From NCBI GenBank assembly GCA_016703425.1, contig JADJCA010000007.1, positions 124,001 to 188,000 of the forward strand: a stretch of 64,000 nucleotides of DNA. The letters are read 5' to 3'. The position numbers were made by a program, and so were the translations under genes. Source of the DNA: Myxococcales bacterium. Lineage in GTDB: Bacteria > Myxococcota_A > Polyangia > Polyangiales > Polyangiaceae. The notes beneath the pieces are model-generated. The model searched no databases and was not told where the DNA came from. It saw only the letters and a program-made list of their open reading frames with translations. Shown here piece by piece: positions 51,114 through 60,709 of the stretch; position 1 is the stretch's first letter, and the number at the start of each line of letters is the position of its first letter.

Positions 51114-54100
51114 TCAGCCGCCGCCGAAGAGGCCGAGCTGCACGAGCGGCGTCTTCGGGTGGCAAAGCCCCACGTAGCCACAACGGATGCGCGAGCACGT
51201 CGTCAAGGGCTCCCGCAGAAACGCTCCGCTCCAGCGGCTCTCGCGAAGCCGTTCGACGAGCCCTAGGAGCATCGCCTCGAGCTCCGCAGGCCTGGGTGCC
51301 TTGCGAAAGACCGGCTCCGAGGCCTTGCCGCTGCCCAGAAAGACGATCCCTGTCCGCGTGACCGGGCGCTTCAGCCAGCGCGAGGTGGCGAGCGCGTAGA
51401 CGTCGAGCTGCAGCGCGTAGGGCTCCGGCGATGGCCCGCGCGCGCGCTTGTAGTCGAGGACGTCGACCTCGCCGTTGGGCCAATCGACGACCAAGTCGAT
51501 GGCGCCGCGGAGGCCCACGGTGCCGCGCGCATCGTCCGCGCCGTGACCGGCGCGCTCGCCGTTCTTCTCCCGGACACCCGCGCCCAGCTCGAGCACGAAA
51601 GGCACCTCGCGATGAATCGACGCCCCCAGCGCCGTCACGCGCCGCGCGTACTCGCTCATCAAGAAGCGCGCCGCCCGCGCGGCCACGCGGCGTTGCGCGT
51701 CGGGCGCTTCCACGGCGCGCGACTGAAGCAACTCGGCCACCTGCGCCTCCGCGTCGGCGGCGCCGAAGGCCAGCTTTGGCGCGTGCTCGAGCGCGAGGTG
51801 CAGGAGCGTGCCCTCCTCACGGGGCGACATCGCCGGGCTCGCCTCGTCGGTCGCCTCGCGTGCACGCAGCGCGACGGGCAACTCCTCGGGCACTTCGAGC
51901 AGATGCATGAGCTGAAAGCGGCGCGCGCAGTGTTTGAAGTCCACGAGCGGCGTCACGGCCACGACTTGCGAGGCCGACCGAACGGCGGTCACGTCACAAG
52001 GTGGCCCCTCGGTGACGGCGCGGCTCGTGAGGATCGGCGCCGGCGAGGCCTTCTGGTCCTCGGTCTCGTCGACGACCCGAAGGCTGGGCTCGCGCTCCAT
52101 CTCCGACAGCGTGGCCGACGGGGTGGCCAACGCGGCGTCGCCGCTCGTGGTCTTGCGCTTGCCGACGAGGATCATTTCGTCCTCGGCGCGCGTGAGCGCC
52201 ACGTAGTTGAGGCGCCGTCGCTCGGCCAGCTCGCGACGCTTCATCGCCTCCTTGCCGGCGCGCACGCTCGGCGGATCGATCTTCTTGCCGTGGTGGTCGA
52301 CGTGGCGAACGGCGACGCGAGCCAGTGCGTCACGCTCGCCGGGCACGAGCATGAGGCTCCCCGGCGCTCGCGACGCGCGATCGGCGCCGACCTGCGTGAC
52401 GAACACCACGGGAAACGAGAGGCCCTTGCTCGCGTGGATCGTCAGGAGCCGCACCGCGTCGTCCTCGTCGGAGAAGGTCGCTGCGTCGGTCTCCTGCGAC
52501 TCGCGCTCGATGGCGCGCTCCCACTTGCGGAGCAGCGCGCGCGCGCTCGGCGTGCGATCGGCCATGGCCACGAGCTTGTGAACGTTGGAGACGCGCTGAG
52601 CGCCCCGCGGCAACAGCACGAGCGCCTCCTCGAGGCGCAGCGCGCGCATCGCCTCGCGGAGCAGCGTCGCCGCCGGCACGCGATCGACGTTGCGGCGCAG
52701 GCGCTCGATGGCCGGCAAGATCTCCGTGAGGCGCGCGCGCTCGCTCTCCTCGAGGTTCGTCGCCCGCGGCATGGCGCCGAGATCGCGGGCCGGCACCACG
52801 AGGCCGCGGTGCGGTTCGGTGAGCGCCAAGAGCGTCTCGTCGCTGGCGCCGAGCCACGGGCTCCTTAGGACCGTCGCCCAGGCGAGCCGATCGTGGCTCC
52901 GAACGAGCAGCGCGAGGAGCGCCACCACGTCGCGCACCTCGCGCGCCGAGAAGAAGCCGCGGCCCGCGACGACGTACGGAATCTCGGCGCGCGACAGCGC
53001 GAACGCCATCGTGTCGAGCATCTGGTTGGTCAGCGCGAGCACAGCGCAGTCGCGAAAGCGAAGGGGCTTGCCCTCGATCGGGGGCGGCGCGGCTACACGC
53101 CTCGCGATCTCGCCAGCGATGGCGCGGGCCTCGTCAAAACGTTTCGACGAGCCGGGCGCGTGGGGCCGGAGCCACGTGACGCGCGGCTCGCGGCCGCCGA
53201 TGCCGTTGGCCTTGTCAGGAGCCGTGTCGTTGGCCGCGACGCTCGTGGCCTCCGCCTTGTTCGCGCGCGCCGCCGGGACCGCCAGATCTTCGATCTCCGG
53301 CGAGTAGTCGATCTCGAAGAGCGCGTCGGTGGCCGCCACGAGGTGCCTCGCCGAAAACGCGTTCGCGAACGCGAGGATCTCCGGCGCGCTCCGCCAGTTC
53401 TCACGCAGCGCGACGAACTTGGCGACGGGCGAGACCGACAGCTCTAGCGCCGTCGACTGGACGCGGAGGTTCTCTCGCGCGCGCCACCCGGCGAGCGAGA
53501 CGCAGAACTCCGTGAAGACCGAGACGTCGGCGCCGCGGAAGCCGTAGATCGACTGCTTTCGATCGCCGACCACCAGGAGGCCGCGAGGCCGGAGCGCGTC
53601 GGCCGAGGGCACGTGCCCCGCCTTGCGACGAAGCGGCTCCTTCTCCCAGAGGAGCTTCACCAGCTCGCATTGCACCCGCGACGTGTCTTGGAACTCGTCG
53701 ACGAGGAGCGCGTCGAGGCTCGCGCCGATCTCTTGGGCGACGTCGGGGCGGTCGAGCAAGAGATCGCGCGCCGACGCGAGGACGTCGCCGAAGGCGAGCC
53801 GCGAGCTCTGCCGCCGCACGCGCAAGAGTTCGCGATGGCTGCGCAGCACGAGCTCGCGCGCCGCCTTTGCCACGGGCGCGAAGGCCGCGCGATCGCGGTA
53901 CGCAAGATAGAGCCTTCGCGCCTTGTCTTCGTGCGACGTGCCGGGCAGCGAGTCGCGCATGTCGACGAAATCGGCGAGCGTCGGCTCCTTGTCCTTTCGA
54001 ATGACGAGCGCCTCAACCAGCGCCTCCTCGAGACGACCTTCGTCGCGGCGACGCCACACGTCGACGAGCGCCGAGGCCGCGGGGCCGTGCCTCTTGTGCT

Positions 54101-54821
54101 CGCGCATGGGCACCGCGCTCGCCACGACCTCCTCCACGAGGCGCTCGATCTCGCTGGCGTCGTCGGCCGGCGCCGCGAGTGTCTCGCCGCGCACGCCGTC
54201 TTCGATGAGGCGTTCCACGATGCGAACCACGTCTTCGGTGAGACGGTCGACGCCACCGGCCACGCGAACCAGCGCGCGCGCGGCCTCTCGGTCCTCACGC
54301 GCGAAGGCCGCGACGACGCTCGCCGTCGTCTCCTCCGCTTGGAGCGCTGCCTCGTCTTCCGAGAGCAACTCGAAGCCCGGCGCGATGGATAGCTCGAGCG
54401 CGCGCTCGCGCACGAGGCCCTGCGCGAAGCTATGGAGCGTCCCGATGCGCGCGCGCGACAGGCGCTCGAGAGCCGCACGCGCCCGCTTCTCAAGCTCGCG
54501 CGGCGTCACGACGGCGCCATGCGCCTCGAAGGCTCGAAGCAAGGCGCTCCGGTACGCGCCCTCGCCGCTCGCCGTCAGGCCCTCCAAGGCTGCCGTGAGG
54601 CGCTCGCGGATCTCGGCGGCGGCCTTTCGCGAGAACGTCGTCGCAACGACGCGGCTTGGATCGATGCCGCGACCGCTGGGCCCCGCGCCGAGCGCCGACG
54701 CCCCGAGCAGGATGTGCACCAAGACGCCGACGAGCGTGTACGTCTTGCCGGTGCCGGCGCTCGCAGCGACCACGAAGTTTCCCTCGAAGGCGAAGAGCTT
54801 GTCGTGCGTGTCGTCGCTCAC
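51114..54821 (-). CDS. addA: AddA-type helicase-nuclease subunit
   Basis: The GTG at 54821 overlaps the AddB stop (GTGA). The 1235-residue protein has UvrD-type helicase motifs: Walker A ASAGTGKT at 20-27, FSRKAAAEIRERL, the DEFQDTSRVQ box, VGDRKQSIYGFRGAD and LLTIHASKGLSFPVVF. The C-terminal PD-(D/E)xK nuclease is intact (GAIDLVVDW ... VLDYKR). AddAB processes double-strand DNA ends for RecA loading, the counterpart of RecBCD. Length matches AddA from other groups. It is the last gene of a five-gene overlapping block. Confidence 0.9.
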   Translation of the reverse strand: MSDDTHDKLFAFEGNFVVAASAGTGKTYTLVGVLVHILLGASALGAGPSGRGIDPSRVVATTFSRKAAAEIRERLTAALEGLTASGEGAYRSALLRAFEAHGAVVTPRELEKRARAALERLSRARIGTLHSFAQGLVRERALELSIAPGFELLSEDEAALQAEETTASVVAAFAREDREAARALVRVAGGVDRLTEDVVRIVERLIEDGVRGETLAAPADDASEIERLVEEVVASAVPMREHKRHGPAASALVDVWRRRDEGRLEEALVEALVIRKDKEPTLADFVDMRDSLPGTSHEDKARRLYLAYRDRAAFAPVAKAARELVLRSHRELLRVRRQSSRLAFGDVLASARDLLLDRPDVAQEIGASLDALLVDEFQDTSRVQCELVKLLWEKEPLRRKAGHVPSADALRPRGLLVVGDRKQSIYGFRGADVSVFTEFCVSLAGWRARENLRVQSTALELSVSPVAKFVALRENWRSAPEILAFANAFSARHLVAATDALFEIDYSPEIEDLAVPAARANKAEATSVAANDTAPDKANGIGGREPRVTWLRPHAPGSSKRFDEARAIAGEIARRVAAPPPIEGKPLRFRDCAVLALTNQMLDTMAFALSRAEIPYVVAGRGFFSAREVRDVVALLALLVRSHDRLAWATVLRSPWLGASDETLLALTEPHRGLVVPARDLGAMPRATNLEESERARLTEILPAIERLRRNVDRVPAATLLREAMRALRLEEALVLLPRGAQRVSNVHKLVAMADRTPSARALLRKWERAIERESQETDAATFSDEDDAVRLLTIHASKGLSFPVVFVTQVGADRASRAPGSLMLVPGERDALARVAVRHVDHHGKKIDPPSVRAGKEAMKRRELAERRRLNYVALTRAEDEMILVGKRKTTSGDAALATPSATLSEMEREPSLRVVDETEDQKASPAPILTSRAVTEGPPCDVTAVRSASQVVAVTPLVDFKHCARRFQLMHLLEVPEELPVALRAREATDEASPAMSPREEGTLLHLALEHAPKLAFGAADAEAQVAELLQSRAVEAPDAQRRVAARAARFLMSEYARRVTALGASIHREVPFVLELGAGVREKNGERAGHGADDARGTVGLRGAIDLVVDWPNGEVDVLDYKRARGPSPEPYALQLDVYALATSRWLKRPVTRTGIVFLGSGKASEPVFRKAPRPAELEAMLLGLVERLRESRWSGAFLREPLTTCSRIRCGYVGLCHPKTPLVQLGLFGGG

Positions 54822-57800
54822 GACCCCGCCCACTCTTCGTCTTCGTCGGCGACGAACCGCGGCTTGCGGCACACGCCGTCGAAGCTGCAGCGATCGCAGA
54901 AGGCCGGCCGCTCCGGCGCGGGCGCGAACCGCCCAGCGCGCGCGCCGTCGGCGATCTCGCGCACGCGCTCCTTGAGGGGCGTCGCGTCGCCCTCGAAGAG
55001 CTCTTGCCACTGCTTGGCGAACTTCGCGTCCTCACCGAAGTTCGGGTCCAGCTCGGCGACGGGCACGTAGAGGCCGCTCGGGTGCGCGTGCCCCAGGGCC
55101 CTCTGGGCCGCGAGGGCATAGAGCGGCACCTGCAACATCGTGGCGCCCAGCTCGCGGCGCGCCTCCTTGACGGCGCTGCTGCTCGACTTGTAGTCGATCA
55201 CGCGAAGGCGACGCGGTGCCGTGCTCCGTGAAACATCGACGCGGTCGACGGCGCCGCGAAGGACCGTTTGCGCTTCGGGGATGGCGAGCGCCGGCCACGC
55301 GCCTTCGCCGGCCCGCGCGTCACCGAACGACTGCTCGGCGAACTCGAAAATCCACGACTCGTCCTCGAGGCTCCAGTCGACGACACGCACAACGCGTTCG
55401 CGGGCGAGGTCGATGGCCAGGTGACGAAGCGTCGACTCGGACCCGCTCCAGAGGACCCGATCGGCCGCTTCCATGGCCAACGCGCGCGCCGCGTCTTTGT
55501 CGACGGGCACCCGCGACAAGAGCGGAGCCACGGCGAGCATCGCCGCCGCGAGCGCCTCGTGCACCAAGGTCCCCGCTTCGCGCGCGTCGGGCGTCTCGCC
55601 GATGATCTTCACGTCGCGCGCGCCGAGCAGGTGCTGCGCATAACCCTGGAAGGGACACCGCGCAAAGGCCTCGAGGGCCGTCACGGGCAGCGGGCGCGCG
55701 GCCGTCCCCATTTCGCTCGCGACGAGCTCCGACAGCCACGGCGTGACGACCAGATCGCCGCACGCCGGTGCCGCGCCGGGCGCCGTCGCCGCCTGCCCAT
55801 GATGCCGCTCGCGAATGCGCTCCGTCGTGGCGCGCCGAAGATCCGCCGGGCGAGCGCGTTCGGGCTCCCGGTACGTCGCCGCGAGCGCCGCCTCTCGCGC
55901 GCTCAAGGGACTGCCGAAGAGCACGCCGGCGCCGGCTCGTTCACGCGGCACGCCCGCGCGGAGGAGCGCCGAGACCACCGTGGACGGACCGAGCGCCTCG
56001 CCTTCATCCCCCGTCTCTCGCAAGAACAAGGTCACGCTCTCGGCGTGGGCTGCGGCCATCGCGAGCTGCGCCAGCTCGCGGGCGCGTGACGACGACGAGC
56101 TCGGTCCGCGCGCGCCAAGTCGCTCCTGGAGCGCCTCCGTGAAGAGCGGCCCCGCCGGCTCGGCCTTCGGCAACGCGCCGTCGTTGGCGCCGAGGATGAA
56201 CAAGTGGGAGAGCGGCTCGCCGGCGATCTCGTGGAGGCGAACAATGCGCACAGCGAAGAGGCGCCCTGCTGCGGGCGGCGGCGCGCCGGCCTCGAGGACG
56301 CGCGTCAGCTCGTGACGGAAGATCTCACTGGTGGCCGGCGAAGCGCCGAGCCCGAGCGCGCTCGTCGCGGCCAAATACGCGTCCACCGCGTCGCCAAGGA
56401 CACGCCACCCGTGCGCGTCGCGCGAGAGCGCCAAGAGCTCGGCGCGTGCGAGCCCCGTCGCCACAGCATCGCTGCCGAGCGTCGCGCGCGCGTCGAGGCT
56501 CACGCGGGCCGGAAAGCCGAGCGCGTCCCAAAGGCTGCGGGCCGCGCGCGCGTGACCGCCGCGGGTCTTGGCGTCTTCGATGGCCATGAGCGTCTCGGCG
56601 ACGCGGCGCGCGAAGGGCCGAAGCGCCTCGCCGGCCTTTGACACAACGGTCTCTTCGAGGGCGCGTCCCGCGTCGGGCGCGTTCGCCGAAGGAGCGCCCT
56701 CGAGAGCGTCGGCGAGGGCGAGCACGATGCGCTTCGCTTCGCGCCGGTCGGTGACGCCTGTGATCTTGACGGCGTCGACGTACCGCGAGCGGAGGAGGAG
56801 CGCCACGTCGAGCCGGGGAAGGCCCTTGGCCCCGAGCTCGTGCGCGAAGAGCGCCGTGGCCACGATGCCCGCTGTGGCGGCAGGCGCGCCGCGCGGCTCG
56901 AAGATGGGGACGTTGGCCTCGAGGAACGCGGCCCGCAGCGGCACGAGCAACGCTTCGTCGACGCGCGCGATGGCCACGGCGACGCGATCGACGGGCGCGC
57001 CGTCGCCGATGGCTCGGAGCACCCGAGCGACGACGGCGCGCGCCATGGCAACGGCGTCGCTGCTGAAAACGACGGAGAGGCGTTCAAGGTCGTGCGGCGC
57101 CCCTCCCACGAAGTCGCCCAGGGTGGCGCGAATGGGCGTGGCCACGGGGGCGTCGGCGAGCTCCTTCATGAGCTCGTCCATCAGAGCTTCGAGCGGATCG
57201 CGCTCACGATCGGCGTCGAGGCCCTTTTGCTCGAAGGTCGGCAGCTCGACGATGGCGCCGCCGCCGGCCTCTTTGAGCCGGACGCCGAGCGCGTTCCACC
57301 ACGCGACGTCGGCCGGATCCCACAAGGCGACGGCCCGCGCCGTCACGCGCTGCGCCTTCGTGGCGACGAGCACCTCGGCCGCGCTCGAGCGCTTGAGCAC
57401 GTCGCGGAGCACCTGCCCTTCGGAGCGCCCATCGACGAGCCCGCGCGATTCGAGCGTCCGGTCGAGCGCGACGATGGCCCGTCGCAACGTCGCCGCACGA
57501 AGCCCTTCGGGCCCGCGACCGGCGGCGCTTTCGGCGCGCTCGAGCGCCGCCGCCGAGAGCGCCAGCCGCCTTACGTCGCCGATGGCCGCGTCGACGAGCT
57601 CCACCGTGCGCAAGTACGCAGCGCCGCCGGCGCGCACGAGAGGACCGAGCAGCGCATCCTCCCAGAGCGTCGCCTTGAGCGACTCGGTGAGCGCGAGCCG
57701 CGTGATCTCGGGCGAAGCGAAGCGCGCCTCGGGAGCGAGGGCCCGAACGAGCCGCGCGGCGAACCGCGTGCGCGTCTCGGCGCGCTCGCCGCGAAGGCCA

Positions 57801-57847
57801 GCGGCTTCCACGTGCCGCTCCGACGGCACGATGAAGAGCGTCGTCAA
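54818..57847 (-). CDS. addB: AddB-type nuclease subunit
   Basis: The 1009-residue protein has no working Walker A near its start (TTLFIVPSERHVEAA), as in AddB proteins with an inactive helicase fold. The C-terminal nuclease carries the metal residues (GAVDRVDV ... VIDYKS). Cys residues in ALEAFARCPFQGYA and FCDRCSFDGVC are placed as for the AddB iron-sulphur cluster. The start is a rare TTG overlapping the stop of the transglycosylase gene, so initiation probably depends on coupling. It partners AddA in recombinational repair. Confidence 0.86.
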   Translation of the reverse strand: MTTLFIVPSERHVEAAGLRGERAETRTRFAARLVRALAPEARFASPEITRLALTESLKATLWEDALLGPLVRAGGAAYLRTVELVDAAIGDVRRLALSAAALERAESAAGRGPEGLRAATLRRAIVALDRTLESRGLVDGRSEGQVLRDVLKRSSAAEVLVATKAQRVTARAVALWDPADVAWWNALGVRLKEAGGGAIVELPTFEQKGLDADRERDPLEALMDELMKELADAPVATPIRATLGDFVGGAPHDLERLSVVFSSDAVAMARAVVARVLRAIGDGAPVDRVAVAIARVDEALLVPLRAAFLEANVPIFEPRGAPAATAGIVATALFAHELGAKGLPRLDVALLLRSRYVDAVKITGVTDRREAKRIVLALADALEGAPSANAPDAGRALEETVVSKAGEALRPFARRVAETLMAIEDAKTRGGHARAARSLWDALGFPARVSLDARATLGSDAVATGLARAELLALSRDAHGWRVLGDAVDAYLAATSALGLGASPATSEIFRHELTRVLEAGAPPPAAGRLFAVRIVRLHEIAGEPLSHLFILGANDGALPKAEPAGPLFTEALQERLGARGPSSSSSRARELAQLAMAAAHAESVTLFLRETGDEGEALGPSTVVSALLRAGVPRERAGAGVLFGSPLSAREAALAATYREPERARPADLRRATTERIRERHHGQAATAPGAAPACGDLVVTPWLSELVASEMGTAARPLPVTALEAFARCPFQGYAQHLLGARDVKIIGETPDAREAGTLVHEALAAAMLAVAPLLSRVPVDKDAARALAMEAADRVLWSGSESTLRHLAIDLARERVVRVVDWSLEDESWIFEFAEQSFGDARAGEGAWPALAIPEAQTVLRGAVDRVDVSRSTAPRRLRVIDYKSSSSAVKEARRELGATMLQVPLYALAAQRALGHAHPSGLYVPVAELDPNFGEDAKFAKQWQELFEGDATPLKERVREIADGARAGRFAPAPERPAFCDRCSFDGVCRKPRFVADEDEEWAGS

Positions 57848-60170
57848 GGGGCCCTCAGCGGCAGCTCGAAGAGTTCGCGCAGCTCGCCGCGATCGTAGAG
57901 GAACGCGTAGGCCGCCTGGCTTTGGAGGACGCGCTTTTGGTAGTTCCGCGTCTCCTCGTAGGGGATCGCCTCGACGAACAGATCGAAGCTCTCGCCGCGG
58001 CGCTCATTCCGCCAGCGCCCCACGGCGCCGGCGCCAGCGTTGTACGCCGACGGCGCGAAGGCGCGCGCTTCGCCGAGGCTGCCGCGGAGCTGGCCCAAGA
58101 GCCTCGTGCCGAGCGCGACGTTCACGTCAGCGCGCTTGAGGCCCGTTTCGTCGAAGGGCAAGCCCGTTCCCTGCGCGACGAGCTTCGCCGTCGGAAGGAT
58201 GAGCTGCATGAGACCGAAGGCGTTGGCCACGCTCTTCGCGTCGACCACGAACATCGACTCCTCGCGCATGATGCCGAAGGCGAGGCTCACGGGGATGCCA
58301 TTCTTCTTCGCCTCGGCGCGGACGAGGTCGTCGAAGGCCCGCGGGTACGTGGCCTCCCACGCCGCGCGCCATCGGCCGTTCGGATAGTGCGCCAAGAGAT
58401 CGGTCTTTCGCGCGAGCGCGACGCCGACGTCGAAGGCGCCGACCTTGGAGAAGAGCCGGCCGAAGGCCGCCGACAGCTCGCCACCTTCCTTGAGGCCCGC
58501 GCGCGCGAGCTCGCGCTTGGCCGCGTCGATCTCACCAACCTCCATGAGGCGCGCCGCGCGCGAGACGCCGCTCGGATCGAGGGAAGGAGCCGCGGGCCGC
58601 GGCGCGTCGCCGCCAAGCTCTTGCGCCGCCTCAAAGGCGCGCTCGGCGGCTCTTCCACCTTGTTGCTCCGCGAGGCGTCGATACGCGAGGAGCATGGGAA
58701 ACGTGAGCGGGAAGTCGGTGATGACGCGCTCGTAGCGCTTCTTGGCGGTCTCGCGCTCACCGGCCTCTTCGGCGACGCGCCCCAAGAAATACGACGCCCG
58801 GGCCACGGCCGTGTGGCGCGCCGGCAGCCCCAACGAGAGCGTGCGCTCGAGCGGCACGAGCGCGCCCGCGTAGTCGCCCTTGCGCATGCGCTCGAGGGCC
58901 ACGCGAAAGAGCGCCTCGGCGCGCATGTCGCCTTCCGGGTAGTCGTCGGGCATTGTCAGCAACATCTGCGAGAACTTCGCGTCGTCGCCGGCGTCGCGAC
59001 TCAAGATGGCCCCCAAGAGCCGCGCGTCGTCGGCCAGCCGGTTCTTCGGGAATCGCTCTTCGAGCTTCTGGAAGCGCGCGCGCGCCTCGTCGGGCTTCTT
59101 CGACGAGCTCGCCTTGCCGCCGCCGTAGAGGGCCGTCGCCAGCTCCGGCTCCGTGTCGCAAAGGGTGATGGCGTCGCCCCAGGCCAGGTCGGAGGGCTGC
59201 TTGGTCTTCGCGAGCGCTTGCGCGCGCACGATGGCGAGCTTGCACGGCGGCGCCTTCGCCTCGCGGAACGCGGCCTCCGCTTCCTTGGCGGCGCGGGGCG
59301 CGTCGCCGGAATCAAGCCAACCCTGGACCTCTTTGGCGCGCTCGTCGGGCTTGAGCGGCGCCGGCAGGGCGGGGTCCTTCAAGAGTTCGGCAGCGCGCGC
59401 GCGGAGCTGCGACGCGTTGTGCACGTCGGCAAACTTCGGAGCCGAGACGAGGATGCGCGTCGCGAGCTCGTAGGCTTCGCGCGCGCCTTCTCGTGGCTCA
59501 CCGAGCAGGCCGTCGACGAGGGCGCCGGCCACCTTGGCCGACGAATCGACCCAGCGCGGTCCCATGGGTTCTTTCGCCAGCATCTTCGCAAGAGCGCAGC
59601 GCCGGCGGCGCGATCGCCCTTGGCGAAGTAAGCCTCGCCTTCCGCGACGGCCCGCTCGCTCGACAAGAGGAAGTCTTCAGGGATCGCCTTCGCGTAGGCG
59701 ATGACCGCGTCCCATTGGCCCGAGCGCGCCGCCGCTTGCGCCGCACGAAGGCGCGCGTACGCAGCGAGACCGCAGCCGGAACTCTGCGCCTCGCTCGCCT
59801 GAACCACCGCATCGTAGGCCTTCTGCGCCGCGGGATGGTTTCCCGCGAGCGCGGCGAAGCGCCCCTCGGCGTAGGCCCAAGCGCAGCTCGCTTCGGGCGA
59901 AGGCGCTGCGCGACCGCGCGCGTCGCTCAAGAGTCGTGCGGCACCTTCGAAGTCTTTGGAGCGCTCCTTCTCGCGCAAGCCGACGAGCCGCGCGTCGTCG
60001 TTCATCGACGCGACCTCGGGCAAGGTGACGCCGGGCGCGACCTCAACGACGGCGACCGACGGCGGCGCCTCCATCGGCTTCGGGCGACGGGGCGGCGCGT
60101 GACTGAGGCCGCCGCCGCACGACGCGACCGACAGCACGACCGCTGCCAACGTGAGCCTTGCCCCCGCCAT
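57844..60170 (-). pseudogene. Slt70-like lytic transglycosylase lipoprotein, split by one frameshift near 59585
   Basis: From the ATG at 60170 the frame encodes a lipoprotein signal (VVLSVASC) and TPR-like helices down to about AAGAALLRRC. The same protein continues in the next frame as MLAKEPMGPRWVDSSAK to the stop at 57844. One missing base near 59585-59592 explains the break (the product would read ALLRKMLAKEP). The second part has TPR-like repeats and a complete SLT domain: GIMREESMFVVDAKSVANAF, GLMQLILPTAK and APSAYNAGAGAVGRW with the catalytic Glu in the first block. It would cleave peptidoglycan glycan strands. Either the gene is broken or the assembly has an indel. Confidence 0.8.
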
Positions 60171-60655
60171 CACGGTGGGCGCCTCGCAGGTTCCACGCGC
60201 CACGCTTCCTCGGCAGCCTCTTCCTCGCGGGAGGCGGCCTTGTGGGCCTCGCGCTTCGTGAAGCGCTCTCGATCGCGAGCCACCGCCTCGGCTTCGGCCT
60301 TGCGCAGCGCAACGCGTTCGCGCGCCTCGGCTTCGCTGCCGCGTCGCGCGTCGACGAGCGTCGCGGCAGCCTCCGTGGCAGCCCGGAGGCGCGCCGCGCG
60401 CGCCTCGGCCCCGCGTTGAAAGGCGCCGCGCTGCGCGAGATCGCCAGCCTTGAGCACGCCGCTCTCGAGGGCCAACGCCTCGCGCGCTTCCACGGCGCCC
60501 GCGCCTTGCGCCGCGGCCTCTTCGGCGGCGCGGGCGGAGGCGAGCTCGTGCTCGGCCTCCTCGCGCGCGCGCACGCGCTCGGCCAATTCGCGGAGCGCTT
60601 CGTCGACGGCCTCCTCGCGAACGGTCACCAGCGGCTCGAGAGGGTAGGCGCCCAT
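60170..60655 (-). CDS. FliJ/YscO-like coiled-coil protein
   Basis: The ATG at 60655 starts MGAYPLEPLVTVREEAVDEA; a TTG four codons earlier is less likely. The 161-residue product is almost entirely charged helix with Ala/Glu/Arg heptads, predicted as one long coiled coil. The N-terminal PLEPLVTVRE and coiled-coil length resemble FliJ/YscO stalk proteins of flagellar and type III export ATPases, but no other export gene is present. Its stop overlaps the transglycosylase ATG (TGATG). Confidence 0.55.
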   Translation of the reverse strand: MGAYPLEPLVTVREEAVDEALRELAERVRAREEAEHELASARAAEEAAAQGAGAVEAREALALESGVLKAGDLAQRGAFQRGAEARAARLRAATEAAATLVDARRGSEAEARERVALRKAEAEAVARDRERFTKREAHKAASREEEAAEEAWRVEPARRPP

Positions 60656-60709
60656 GATTGCGCGCAAATTCTAGTTCATGCCGCGCCATTCTCGAAGCGC
60701 CACGCTCGA

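Noticed and set aside
60170..60655. Evidence of a type III secretion or flagellar locus
   Set aside because: Only a coiled-coil protein with FliJ-like character is present; no other export gene occurs in the block.
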